This document shows, one piece after another, positions 35,041 to 42,640 of a stretch of 64,000 bases of DNA. Source of the DNA: Chitinophagaceae bacterium (GTDB taxonomy: Bacteria; Bacteroidota; Bacteroidia; Chitinophagales; Chitinophagaceae); contig JAFKGQ010000008.1 in assembly GCA_017307755.1 (NCBI GenBank), forward strand, positions 124,001-188,000. Reading direction: 5' to 3'. Numbering within the stretch: position 1 is the first letter of the stretch; every line of letters begins with the position of its first letter. The position numbers were made by a program, and so were the translations under genes. A model generated the notes under the pieces. The model was not told the DNA's origin. It saw nothing but the letters and a program-made list of their open reading frames with translations, and did not search any database.

Positions 35041-36018
35041 ATGACCGCCCTTATTGCGTATATTATCAAATCAATTGTAACCTGTGGAGCTTTATATGCC
35101 TACTATCAGCTTGCATTGCGCAATAAAAAAATTCACGCCTATAACAGGTGCTATTTGCTGGCGGCGGTAGTTGTCAGTCTGACCTTGCCCTTTGCAAATC
35201 TCAATTTGTATGCTGTTGAGTCTTTCGCCAGCCGGCCGGCCGCAGCGCACCCTGGTCCTTTTGTACCGGCAGGTCATATTTTCTATTGGTGCATAGGGTC
35301 GCTAAGCTTTGTTCTTTTGGTGGTCATGTTTTCAAAGATCGCATGGATCTACAAGATTAAAAGGAAGGGTGGATATATAAAGTTAGGGCATATTCATTTT
35401 GTTGAGACGGGTCATGAAACAGCGCCATTCTCCTTTCTCAACAATTTGTTTTGGAAGGAGGGCATGCCCAGGGACGATGAACAGGGCGAGAAGATCTTTA
35501 TACATGAGATGACGCATATCAGGCAAAAACATACCTATGATAAGCTGTTCATACAAATAGTGACCTGTATATGGTGGATGAATCCATTTTACTGGCTGAT
35601 CCAAAAGGAGTTGAATATAGTGCATGAGTTTATGGCAGATGCCGCCTGTATCGAAGAGGGGGACACAGGGTCGTTTGCCATGATGCTGCTCCGGTCACAC
35701 AACGATGGACGGTACCTTAACCCCTCCCACCATTTTTTTAATTCGCCTGTGATCAGAAGGTTAAATATGGTTGCCGCATCCAATCACACTACACATAAGT
35801 TTGGCAGAAAATTGCTGGCGCTGCCCCTCATCGTATTGCTGCTGGTTTTGTTCTCATATAAGTCCATTGCCGTAAAAGACGGCACTCCGACAATAGAACA
35901 ACTGGAGAGAGAACAAAAACTACAGGACGAAAAAAAGGCGCAGGAAGGCTCAAAAGCAGCAACGACCTGGGCCGCTCATACTTATTTTATAAGATATCGT
36001 TACTGGACATTTATGTAG
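35041..36018 (+). CDS. M56-family membrane metallopeptidase (BlaR1-like, without a sensor domain)
   Basis: A 325-residue membrane zinc protease: four helices (about 5-25, 38-55, 80-103, 270-285), the zincin motif HEMTH at 155-159 with catalytic Glu156, and the third ligand in HEFMAD (Glu196). Unlike BlaR1 it lacks a C-terminal penicillin-binding domain; the tail after residue 285 is a short charged coil (EQLEREQKLQDEKKAQEG). It begins one base after the BlaI stop, so it is the protease partner of that repressor. The signal it senses is unknown. Confidence 0.9.
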   Translation: MTALIAYIIKSIVTCGALYAYYQLALRNKKIHAYNRCYLLAAVVVSLTLPFANLNLYAVESFASRPAAAHPGPFVPAGHIFYWCIGSLSFVLLVVMFSKIAWIYKIKRKGGYIKLGHIHFVETGHETAPFSFLNNLFWKEGMPRDDEQGEKIFIHEMTHIRQKHTYDKLFIQIVTCIWWMNPFYWLIQKELNIVHEFMADAACIEEGDTGSFAMMLLRSHNDGRYLNPSHHFFNSPVIRRLNMVAASNHTTHKFGRKLLALPLIVLLLVLFSYKSIAVKDGTPTIEQLEREQKLQDEKKAQEGSKAATTWAAHTYFIRYRYWTFM

Positions 36019-36032
36019 GGTTTTATCACCCC

Positions 36033-36055
36033 ATACTACACGTGTATTATAGTAT
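36033..36055. repeat. Inverted repeat in the M56-permease gap
   Basis: Arms ATACTA (36033-36038) and TAGTAT (36050-36055), nesting a 10-base palindrome TACACGTGTA (36037-36046), in the 53 bases between the M56 stop and the permease start. It could be an internal operator or an RNA hairpin. Its core differs from operators 1 and 2, though TACA/TGTA half-sites are also known for some BlaI/MecI proteins. Confidence 0.35.
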
Positions 36056-36071
36056 TTCCAAACATTTTTAT

Positions 36072-38462
36072 ATGTTTAAAAACTATTTCAAAGCCGCGTT
36101 GCGTGGCTTGAAGAAGAGCTTGCTATTCTCTGTAATAAACATCGGCGGGTTAAGCCTGGGACTTGCCTGCTGTATGCTTATTTTACTGTACGTAAAAGAT
36201 GAATTAAGCTATGATCATTTCCACGAAAAGAAAGATCAGATCTTCCAGCTCACCTGCGAAAGGGCAGGCAAAGAAGGTAAACATGAAAAGTTTGCCATCG
36301 CAGCTATGGTCCAGGGTCCTGCATTCAAAAATGCAATTCCTGAAATAAAAGCCTATGTCCGTGTAGACCCGAAACAAGTGATCATCAGAAAGGATAAGCA
36401 GGTTTTCACCGAGGATGTGACTTGGGCAGATGACAATTTCTTCTCGGTTTTTTCTTTTCCCCTGGTCGCAGGTGATCCGCGTACTGCTTTAAAAGACCTC
36501 CATTCCCTGGTGCTGACAGAGCAGATGGCGAAGAAATATTTTTCCAACAACGAGGCAATGGGTAAGACGGTGGACATTGAGATCAACGGGCAGTTTGAGC
36601 CTTTTATTGTCACAGGGATCGCAAAAACACCGCCGCCCAATTCAAGCATCGAATTCAACGTCTTGCTGCCTTTTAAATACCTTGCGCAAACAAACCCGGA
36701 CAATGGCTGGATGTGGGTATCCTACCCCACTTATTTTTTATTGCATCCTGGAGCCAACCTGGAAAGTGTAAAGAGAAAAATGGCGGCGGTCTACGGGTTG
36801 CAGGCCAAAGAAGAGATCGATATGAATCACCTGGCCGGATACGAGGATACATTTACCTGGGACCTCATGCCATTTATACAGATGCACCTGAATACAGCAT
36901 ATGCCGGCAATCCGGGCGCCAGCGACCCTCTGTACACATATATCCTGACAGGGATCGCCCTGTTCATTTTGCTTATCGCATGTATTAATTTCATTAACCT
37001 TACCCTGGCACGATCAATAAAAAGAAGCAAGGAGATAGGCATCAGAAAAGTAATTGGGGGGCTAAGATCGCAACTGATGCTACAGTTCCTGGGGGAGTCC
37101 TTCCGGCTCTGTTCTTTCTCTTTTTTATTAGCGATAGGGTTGGCGGGGCTGGCGCTGCCTTTTTTTAACACATTAGTAAATAAACATCTGGGCCTGGATT
37201 ATCTTTTCGATCTTCGGCTAACGGCGGCTTTTTTTGGTTTGTTCCTGTTCACAGGTATTACGGCAGGTTTTTATCCGGCCTTTGTATTATCCGGTTTCAA
37301 CCCGGTGAAAACATTATATGATCGCTCCCGTTATGGGTTCAGGAATTATTTCGCTGAAGGATTAGTGATATTGCAATTCTCGCTGGCCACCTTCCTCATC
37401 ATCGCTACCTTTTTTATGTATGCGCAATTTAATTTCCTTACAAAGACCAATCTGGGTTATCAGGATAAGAACCTCGTCGAGTTCATAGCAGGCAAGGCAA
37501 TCATGAACAAGTCATTAATGGACGTCATAAAAACTGAATTGTCCAAGGTCCCGGGTATTGATGATGTCGGCTATAGCAACATTGGGAAATTCGGTGGTAA
37601 AACACATGCCGGCGGAAAAGAATTTACGGCCGGCTATCAGCGTGTCGATGAAAATTATCTGACAGCATTGCAAGTCAGCTTTGTATTAGGCAGGAATTTC
37701 TCCAGGGCCTTCGCTTCAGACTCCCTTAATGCCGTCCTCGTAAACGAAACTTTTTTAGCCGCGGCCGGCTGGAAGGATGCGGTCGGCAAAACCGTTGATT
37801 TTATGAACATTCCGGATTGGGGTGATAAAAAGGTCACGATCGCCGGAGTGGTAAAGGACTACCACGTCGAATCCTTAAAAGAAAGGATCAAGCCGGAGGT
37901 TTTTACGATGGACGGGCATTTGCCGTTGGGTAAGTTCACGGTCCGTATCAGGTCAAAAAATATTCCTGCAACTATTGCTGCCATGGAGAGTGCTTATCAT
38001 ACTCTGATCCCAAACGAACCATTCCAATATTCTTTCAAAGAGGACCTAAACAAAAAAAACTATGCATCCGATGAAAAATGGCGGCAGATCATCAGCTTCA
38101 GCGCCTTGTTGACTATCCTGATCTCCTGTGTAGGTCTGTTCGGCCTCGTGCTGCTGTCCTCGCAAAGACGCGCAAGGGAGATTGGCATCAGGAAGACGCT
38201 CGGTGCGTCCACGCTGCAGATGGTGCAACTGATCTCCGGGGGCTTTTCCAAACTGGTCTTAATAGCCTTGTTCCTGGCTATCCCGATGTCCTGGCTCGCC
38301 GTACATCAATGGTTGGCAAATTTTGCATACAGGATCGATATGTCCTGGTGGATGTTTGGACTGGCCGGCGTGCTCACATTTATGATAGCATTATTAACAA
38401 TGGGCGTTCAATCCATAAAGGCTTCCCGCGCAAACCCGGTAGATGCCCTAAGAAATGAATGA
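36072..38462 (+). CDS. ABC transporter permease, MacB/FtsX type, of the BlaI operon
   Basis: A 796-residue permease with the same plan as the other three in the window: N-terminal helix after MFKNYFKAALRGLKKS, MacB_PCD domain, FtsX domain (FILLIACINFINLTLARSIK, KEIGIRKVIG), second periplasmic part and C-terminal FtsX domain (SQRRAREIGIRKTLGASTLQ). No nucleotide-binding domain. Start chosen at 36072 because the in-frame ATG at 36042 adds ten residues unlike family N-termini. It is followed immediately by a Spy-like protein and an HlyD adaptor, which together resemble a MacAB-type export unit. Confidence 0.9.
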   Translation: MFKNYFKAALRGLKKSLLFSVINIGGLSLGLACCMLILLYVKDELSYDHFHEKKDQIFQLTCERAGKEGKHEKFAIAAMVQGPAFKNAIPEIKAYVRVDPKQVIIRKDKQVFTEDVTWADDNFFSVFSFPLVAGDPRTALKDLHSLVLTEQMAKKYFSNNEAMGKTVDIEINGQFEPFIVTGIAKTPPPNSSIEFNVLLPFKYLAQTNPDNGWMWVSYPTYFLLHPGANLESVKRKMAAVYGLQAKEEIDMNHLAGYEDTFTWDLMPFIQMHLNTAYAGNPGASDPLYTYILTGIALFILLIACINFINLTLARSIKRSKEIGIRKVIGGLRSQLMLQFLGESFRLCSFSFLLAIGLAGLALPFFNTLVNKHLGLDYLFDLRLTAAFFGLFLFTGITAGFYPAFVLSGFNPVKTLYDRSRYGFRNYFAEGLVILQFSLATFLIIATFFMYAQFNFLTKTNLGYQDKNLVEFIAGKAIMNKSLMDVIKTELSKVPGIDDVGYSNIGKFGGKTHAGGKEFTAGYQRVDENYLTALQVSFVLGRNFSRAFASDSLNAVLVNETFLAAAGWKDAVGKTVDFMNIPDWGDKKVTIAGVVKDYHVESLKERIKPEVFTMDGHLPLGKFTVRIRSKNIPATIAAMESAYHTLIPNEPFQYSFKEDLNKKNYASDEKWRQIISFSALLTILISCVGLFGLVLLSSQRRAREIGIRKTLGASTLQMVQLISGGFSKLVLIALFLAIPMSWLAVHQWLANFAYRIDMSWWMFGLAGVLTFMIALLTMGVQSIKASRANPVDALRNE

Positions 38463-38493
38463 ACCGGAAAATACTAAACAAAAAACACGACAT

Positions 38494-38868
38494 ATGCAAA
38501 AGCACCTGTTATCGTTATTGATAGCGACATTTGGCAGCACGATCTCCTATTGTCAACAACCCACAAAGCCCGTTAAAACAGGCAATGAGTGGAAAATGCC
38601 TGCGGACGTTTTTAAACGTTCTGCGACCTATGCAGACCGTCTGAAAGCAATGCTTAATCTGGACTCCGCCCAAACAAAAAAAATATATGATGCTTATCTG
38701 GCAAATATAAAACCCGTGGATGAGATCTCCGTAATTCCGGACGGGGAAGAGAAAAAAGCAAAAATGAAAGCAAACCAGGCCGCCTTTGATAACACGCTAA
38801 AAAACATCTTAACCCCCGCTCAATTTCATACATATATGCAAAACATTTCGCATGGACATCATTCTTAG
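38494..38868 (+). CDS. Small exported Spy/LTXXQ-like protein
   Basis: A 124-residue exported protein: signal peptide MQKHLLSLLIATFGSTISYC, then helical segments with LTPAQFHTY near the C-terminus, the LTxxQ motif of the Spy/CpxP group of periplasmic stress chaperones. The match is short, so the family call is tentative. An in-frame ATG at 38455 would overlap the permease stop (ATGAATGA) and add 13 residues. I prefer 38494 for the signal peptide. The end overlaps the HlyD gene by 17 bases. Confidence 0.72.
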   Translation: MQKHLLSLLIATFGSTISYCQQPTKPVKTGNEWKMPADVFKRSATYADRLKAMLNLDSAQTKKIYDAYLANIKPVDEISVIPDGEEKKAKMKANQAAFDNTLKNILTPAQFHTYMQNISHGHHS

Positions 38869-40108
38869 AAAAAAGAGATGGACAAAGAGGCGGATCCTGA
38901 CAGGCGCGGGCATTGCCGCCCTGGTCGCACTTATCGGCGGCAGCTATTATTTTACGTCCGGGAAGACAGTGCTGAATGTCCAGACAGAGCGGCTGTCCGT
39001 CGCCACGGTCACAAAGGGCAGCTTCCGGGAAACCATCGTTCAGAACGGTATCGTTCAGCCGATGAGAAGTATTTACCTAGATGCCACCGAGGGTGGAAAA
39101 GTGGAAACCAGATATGTCGATGAGGGCGTTATCCTGAAAAAAGGCGACCCGATCGTAAGGCTATCCAACAAAGCGCTGGAATTGAGCCTGGTTACTCAAC
39201 AGACAAATGTATATGATCTCCTTACCCAGATCCAGATCTCACGTATCGCGGCGGAACAAAATACAAGCTCCAAGCTTAACAATCTGACGGATGTGGAGAG
39301 CGCGCTCAGCGATGCGGAACGTGTTTATCTGCTGGATAAACATCTGTTCGAAAAAAAGGTCATTGGGTCCCAGGAATACAAAAAGGCAGAACATGACTAT
39401 TTCTATTACCTGAAGAAAAAAAAGATAAATGACCAGATCATGAAACAGGATTCCACTTCCAATATCAGACAACTGCAGCAGATCAGTCAATCTTACCAGG
39501 GATCGCAAAAAGCATTGGATCTGTTGAAAGAGAGAGTGGGCGATCTCATCGTCCGTGCTCCCGTGGAAGGGCTGCTGACCTCGCTGGATGCAGAAGTAGG
39601 ACAGACAAAAAAAGAAGGGGATCGCTTTGGACAGATAGACGTCATGGGAAGTTTTAAAGTAAGCCTCAACGATGTGGATGACCATTACAGTCCCAGGATC
39701 TTTACGGGGCTCACGGGCACATGTAGCTTCCGGGACACCATTTACGACATGAAGATCACAAAAGTATTTACCCAGATAACCAACGGGCATTTCCAGGTAG
39801 ATATGCAATTTGTCGGGCGGGCGCCAAAAGGCCTTCGGCGGGGCCAATCGCTACAGGTCGTGGTGGCGCTCAGCGATGAAACCACTGCCATACTGGTCCC
39901 CAGGGGCGGTTTTTATCAGCAGACAGGCGGCAACTGGATCTTCAAGGTCAGCGCAGATGGCAAAAAGGCATACAAAGTAAATATCCAGCTGGGCAGATAT
40001 AACCCCGACTATTATGAAGTATTACAAGGCCTCTCTCCTGGTGACAAGGTAATTACCTCCAGCTATGAGAATTATGGCAACATCGAGGAGCTGGCTTTAC
40101 AGAACTGA
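38852..40108 (+). CDS. HlyD-family periplasmic adaptor (MacA-like)
   Basis: A 418-residue membrane-fusion protein: one N-terminal helix about 14-32 (AGIAALVALIGGSYYF), a lipoyl-like beta domain (IYLDATEGGKVETRYVDEG, LKKGDPIVRLSNKALEL), a long coiled coil about 100-220 (SDAERVYLLDKHLFEKKVIG), then a beta-barrel and C-terminal hairpin (GLSPGDKVITSSYENYGN). It would join the permease to an outer-membrane TolC. No TolC or ATPase gene lies nearby. Last gene of the BlaI operon; its 3' end overlaps the convergent nitrilase by 12 bases. Confidence 0.92.
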   Translation: MDIILRKKRWTKRRILTGAGIAALVALIGGSYYFTSGKTVLNVQTERLSVATVTKGSFRETIVQNGIVQPMRSIYLDATEGGKVETRYVDEGVILKKGDPIVRLSNKALELSLVTQQTNVYDLLTQIQISRIAAEQNTSSKLNNLTDVESALSDAERVYLLDKHLFEKKVIGSQEYKKAEHDYFYYLKKKKINDQIMKQDSTSNIRQLQQISQSYQGSQKALDLLKERVGDLIVRAPVEGLLTSLDAEVGQTKKEGDRFGQIDVMGSFKVSLNDVDDHYSPRIFTGLTGTCSFRDTIYDMKITKVFTQITNGHFQVDMQFVGRAPKGLRRGQSLQVVVALSDETTAILVPRGGFYQQTGGNWIFKVSADGKKAYKVNIQLGRYNPDYYEVLQGLSPGDKVITSSYENYGNIEELALQN

Positions 40109-41050
40109 ATCGACCCACACCACCTTTTGCTGTGACTCATGAGGCTGTCCGATAATGTCTCCATACAGCTCAGGCCTGCGCGCCATCCTGTACCGGTGAC
40201 CACCTGCCTTTTCCAGTTTGTCAGGCGTCAACGTCGCCATGACGATATCGTTTCCCAAGGTACGGCACTCCGCAAGGATGTCCCCAAAAGGGTCCAGGAT
40301 CATGGAACAGCCATTCTTTAATTGATCGCCGTCCATACCGATGGGGTTGGAGAATATGGCATAGATACCGTTGTCATAGGCTCGTGCGGGGAGCCATTTC
40401 ATCAGCCATGCCCTGCCTTTCAACCCGTCGAATTCTATACGCAGGGAAGTAGGGTCGGCCTCCCGGCGATCCCATAACACAGGGTCGACAAAACCCGCGC
40501 CAGGCCGTGTGGAAGGAGTACACATAGTGACATGGGGCATAAAAATGATATCCGCGCCTAATAAGGCGGTAGCCCGTACATTCTCGATGATATTATTGTC
40601 ATAACAAATGAGGATACCACATTTCCATCCATACAGATCGAAAACCACATACTCGTTGCCCGGCGTGATATGCGGGTTTATAAAAGGATGCATCTTCCGG
40701 TATTTTGCCACGAGCCCATGCTTATCCACACATACATAGGGTTTGTAGATCTTCCCGTCAGCGCCTCGTTCGAAAAGCCCGGCCAGCACGACGATATTCG
40801 ACTGCCGTGCGATGTCGATGAGCTTCCGCACACTTGGGCCATCCGGTACAGGTTCAGCCAGGTCCCATAGCTCGTCTTTCCCCAGATGACGTATGTGGCT
40901 ATAGCCCGTAATACTGCATTCGTGGAAGGCGACCACGTCTGCACCCATGCCCGCCGCTTTTGCGGACAACTCCCCGATGACGCTGAGGTTATATTCTTTA
41001 TCGCTGCTGCGGTTTTCGAATTGAGCGGTTGCTACTTTTAAATTCTTCAT
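40097..41050 (-). CDS. Nitrilase-superfamily carbon-nitrogen hydrolase
   Basis: A 317-residue cytoplasmic amidase/nitrilase-like enzyme with the full catalytic triad: Glu44 in VVAFHECSITGY, Lys119 in KYRKMHPFINP and Cys149 in CGILICYDNN. Family members hydrolyse C-N bonds of nitriles, amides or carbamates. The substrate cannot be told. It starts inside the stop region of the ankyrin gene (ATGA overlap at 41047-41050), so the two are translationally coupled and probably work together. Confidence 0.88.
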   Translation of the reverse strand: MKNLKVATAQFENRSSDKEYNLSVIGELSAKAAGMGADVVAFHECSITGYSHIRHLGKDELWDLAEPVPDGPSVRKLIDIARQSNIVVLAGLFERGADGKIYKPYVCVDKHGLVAKYRKMHPFINPHITPGNEYVVFDLYGWKCGILICYDNNIIENVRATALLGADIIFMPHVTMCTPSTRPGAGFVDPVLWDRREADPTSLRIEFDGLKGRAWLMKWLPARAYDNGIYAIFSNPIGMDGDQLKNGCSMILDPFGDILAECRTLGNDIVMATLTPDKLEKAGGHRYRMARRPELYGDIIGQPHESQQKVVWVDSVL

Positions 41051-41514
41051 GATAATTTAGACAGTTTCTTTTCCATTTCAAAAAGCATGATGATCTCTAT
41101 ATGACCCGCGGCCCTGGCTATTTGCCGCAACGGTGTTCCATCCGGATCACAGGCATCCCGAAGCCCGGGAAACCTCTCCAACCATCTGGCCACCCAGGGC
41201 GTATCACCCTGCCATATGGCATGAGCGATGTCATCCAATTCGATGGCTAGGAATCCGCCTCTTTCTCTCAGGTACTCGATGGCCCATCCCGACGGCGTAG
41301 CACCAAATTGACCGTCCATGCTGTTGATGTCTGCCCCACGTTCGATCAACAACTCTGCCACCTGGCGATGGCCATACATCGTCGCATAGTGCAGCGGCGT
41401 GGCGCCGGTGCTATCTTTTCCATGCACCAGCTGACCTTGCTGGTCAAGGATAGTCCTCACCTGCTCCAGATCTCCCCGTTTGATAGCCTCCACCAGTTCC
41501 TCCAATTCTCCCAT
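41047..41514 (-). CDS. Ankyrin-repeat protein coupled to the nitrilase
   Basis: A 155-residue protein with about three ankyrin repeats (GATPLHYATMYGHRQVAELL, LIERGADINSMDGQFGATPS, GTPLRQIARAAGHIEIIMLF). The frame extends to 41598, but MGELEELVEAIKRGD at 41514 is the best start. Overlaps the nitrilase ATG by four bases. No signal peptide. It may regulate or scaffold the enzyme; this is an inference. Confidence 0.82.
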   Translation of the reverse strand: MGELEELVEAIKRGDLEQVRTILDQQGQLVHGKDSTGATPLHYATMYGHRQVAELLIERGADINSMDGQFGATPSGWAIEYLRERGGFLAIELDDIAHAIWQGDTPWVARWLERFPGLRDACDPDGTPLRQIARAAGHIEIIMLFEMEKKLSKLS

Positions 41515-41629
41515 ACACTTTAGATTTTTTACAACGCATGCAGAACAATGTAAAAAAGCTTTTGACGTTGTAAAAATACCGATTATTGAAGACCCCAAAC
41601 GTTAAAACTTGTCAACAGAGTAACCAAAA

Positions 41630-42310
41630 CTAGTTCCCCGTCAGCAGAAATTTCACCTGGCTCTTTTCTTTCCCGTTGTCGATGAACAGCAGGTAGGTGC
41701 CGGTAGTAAGATTATGCAGGTCCAGTCTATACCCTCCGTTTGCCCTCGGTATGACATCGCCTCGCGAAGAGAAGACATTTCTCCCGGCCATATCAAATAC
41801 AGCGAACTGTAGGGCGGCACTGGACGCATTATCATATTCCACTATCAGGGTCCCGGTGCTTGGATTCGGGTAAACACGCACCTTTCCGGAGGTCGTTGCC
41901 TGCTCCTGCTGACAAAGGGGGATGTAAACCTTTGCCCCTTCGCATTTGTAGCCATTGATCGTCGAGCCGCCGAAAGTACAGACGCCTTGCACGCTATAGG
42001 TGACATAGGTCCCCTCTTTTACAGGGATGACGGCCCTGCAATTCCCGTCGGCATCGCAGGAATATTTAGAGGCCTGCGCTTCGTAGGAATTCCCCGTCAC
42101 CGAGTCGACGCTGCGGGCTATTATAGTGTATACGCCGGCTTGCTGTCCCTGCCATTGCACGGTCAGTTCATGACAGGTGATGGAGGATACCCGGAGATTC
42201 GAAGGGCTGTCACAGGCGGCGCTTTGTATCTTCAGACCCGGCTCGGGGCATTGGGAGAAGGCTTTGCCGCAAAAGAGCGTCCCAATGATAAATATAAAAA
42301 ATGCTTTCAT
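41630..42310 (-). CDS. Secreted protein with type IX sorting domain
   Basis: A 226-residue exported protein: signal peptide MKAFFIFIIGTLFCGKAFS, an Fn3-like domain (SNLRVSSITCHELTVQWQGQ) with several cysteines likely paired, and a type A C-terminal T9SS sorting signal (VRVYPNPSTGTLIVEYDN, FDMAGRNVFSSRG, LTTGTYLLFIDNGKEKSQVK). It is probably exported to the cell surface and cleaved. The gene lies just downstream of the RHS locus but nothing links them. Confidence 0.88.
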   Translation of the reverse strand: MKAFFIFIIGTLFCGKAFSQCPEPGLKIQSAACDSPSNLRVSSITCHELTVQWQGQQAGVYTIIARSVDSVTGNSYEAQASKYSCDADGNCRAVIPVKEGTYVTYSVQGVCTFGGSTINGYKCEGAKVYIPLCQQEQATTSGKVRVYPNPSTGTLIVEYDNASSAALQFAVFDMAGRNVFSSRGDVIPRANGGYRLDLHNLTTGTYLLFIDNGKEKSQVKFLLTGN

Positions 42311-42332
42311 GTTTTTTAATTTAAACCTCATA

Positions 42333-42626
42333 CTATTTTATAGTATAACCATTCTTTATTTTTGTGTACATATACTGCCTGGCAGCAATATCATCTATCC
42401 GATCGAAATCTCTAACGAATCTGTTTAAGCCTGCGGATAATTCCACATCTTCTTTAAAACTCATTCTTGCCAGAACTAACTGTATTTGCCCCAGTTTCTC
42501 AAAATAGCTTTCAGCCGATTGCATATTTTGAGTGTGCTTGATTTGCTGCAATAACAATTCGGCTTCTTCTGTCATTTGCAAAATCTCTTTTTTATCTTTC
42601 CATTCGTTACCTGACATTTCAATCAT
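42333..42626 (-). CDS. Small protein downstream of the RHS gene, candidate immunity protein
   Basis: A 97-residue, alpha-helical, acidic protein (MTEEAELLLQQIKHTQNMQS, RFVRDFDRIDDIAARQYMY). I do not recognise it. It starts 14 bases after the RHS stop codon on the same strand and is AT-rich like the RHS tip, which is the usual layout of an immunity gene. The role is inferred from position. Confidence 0.65.
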   Translation of the reverse strand: MIEMSGNEWKDKKEILQMTEEAELLLQQIKHTQNMQSAESYFEKLGQIQLVLARMSFKEDVELSAGLNRFVRDFDRIDDIAARQYMYTKIKNGYTIK

Positions 42627-42640
42627 TTTTTTATCTTATT

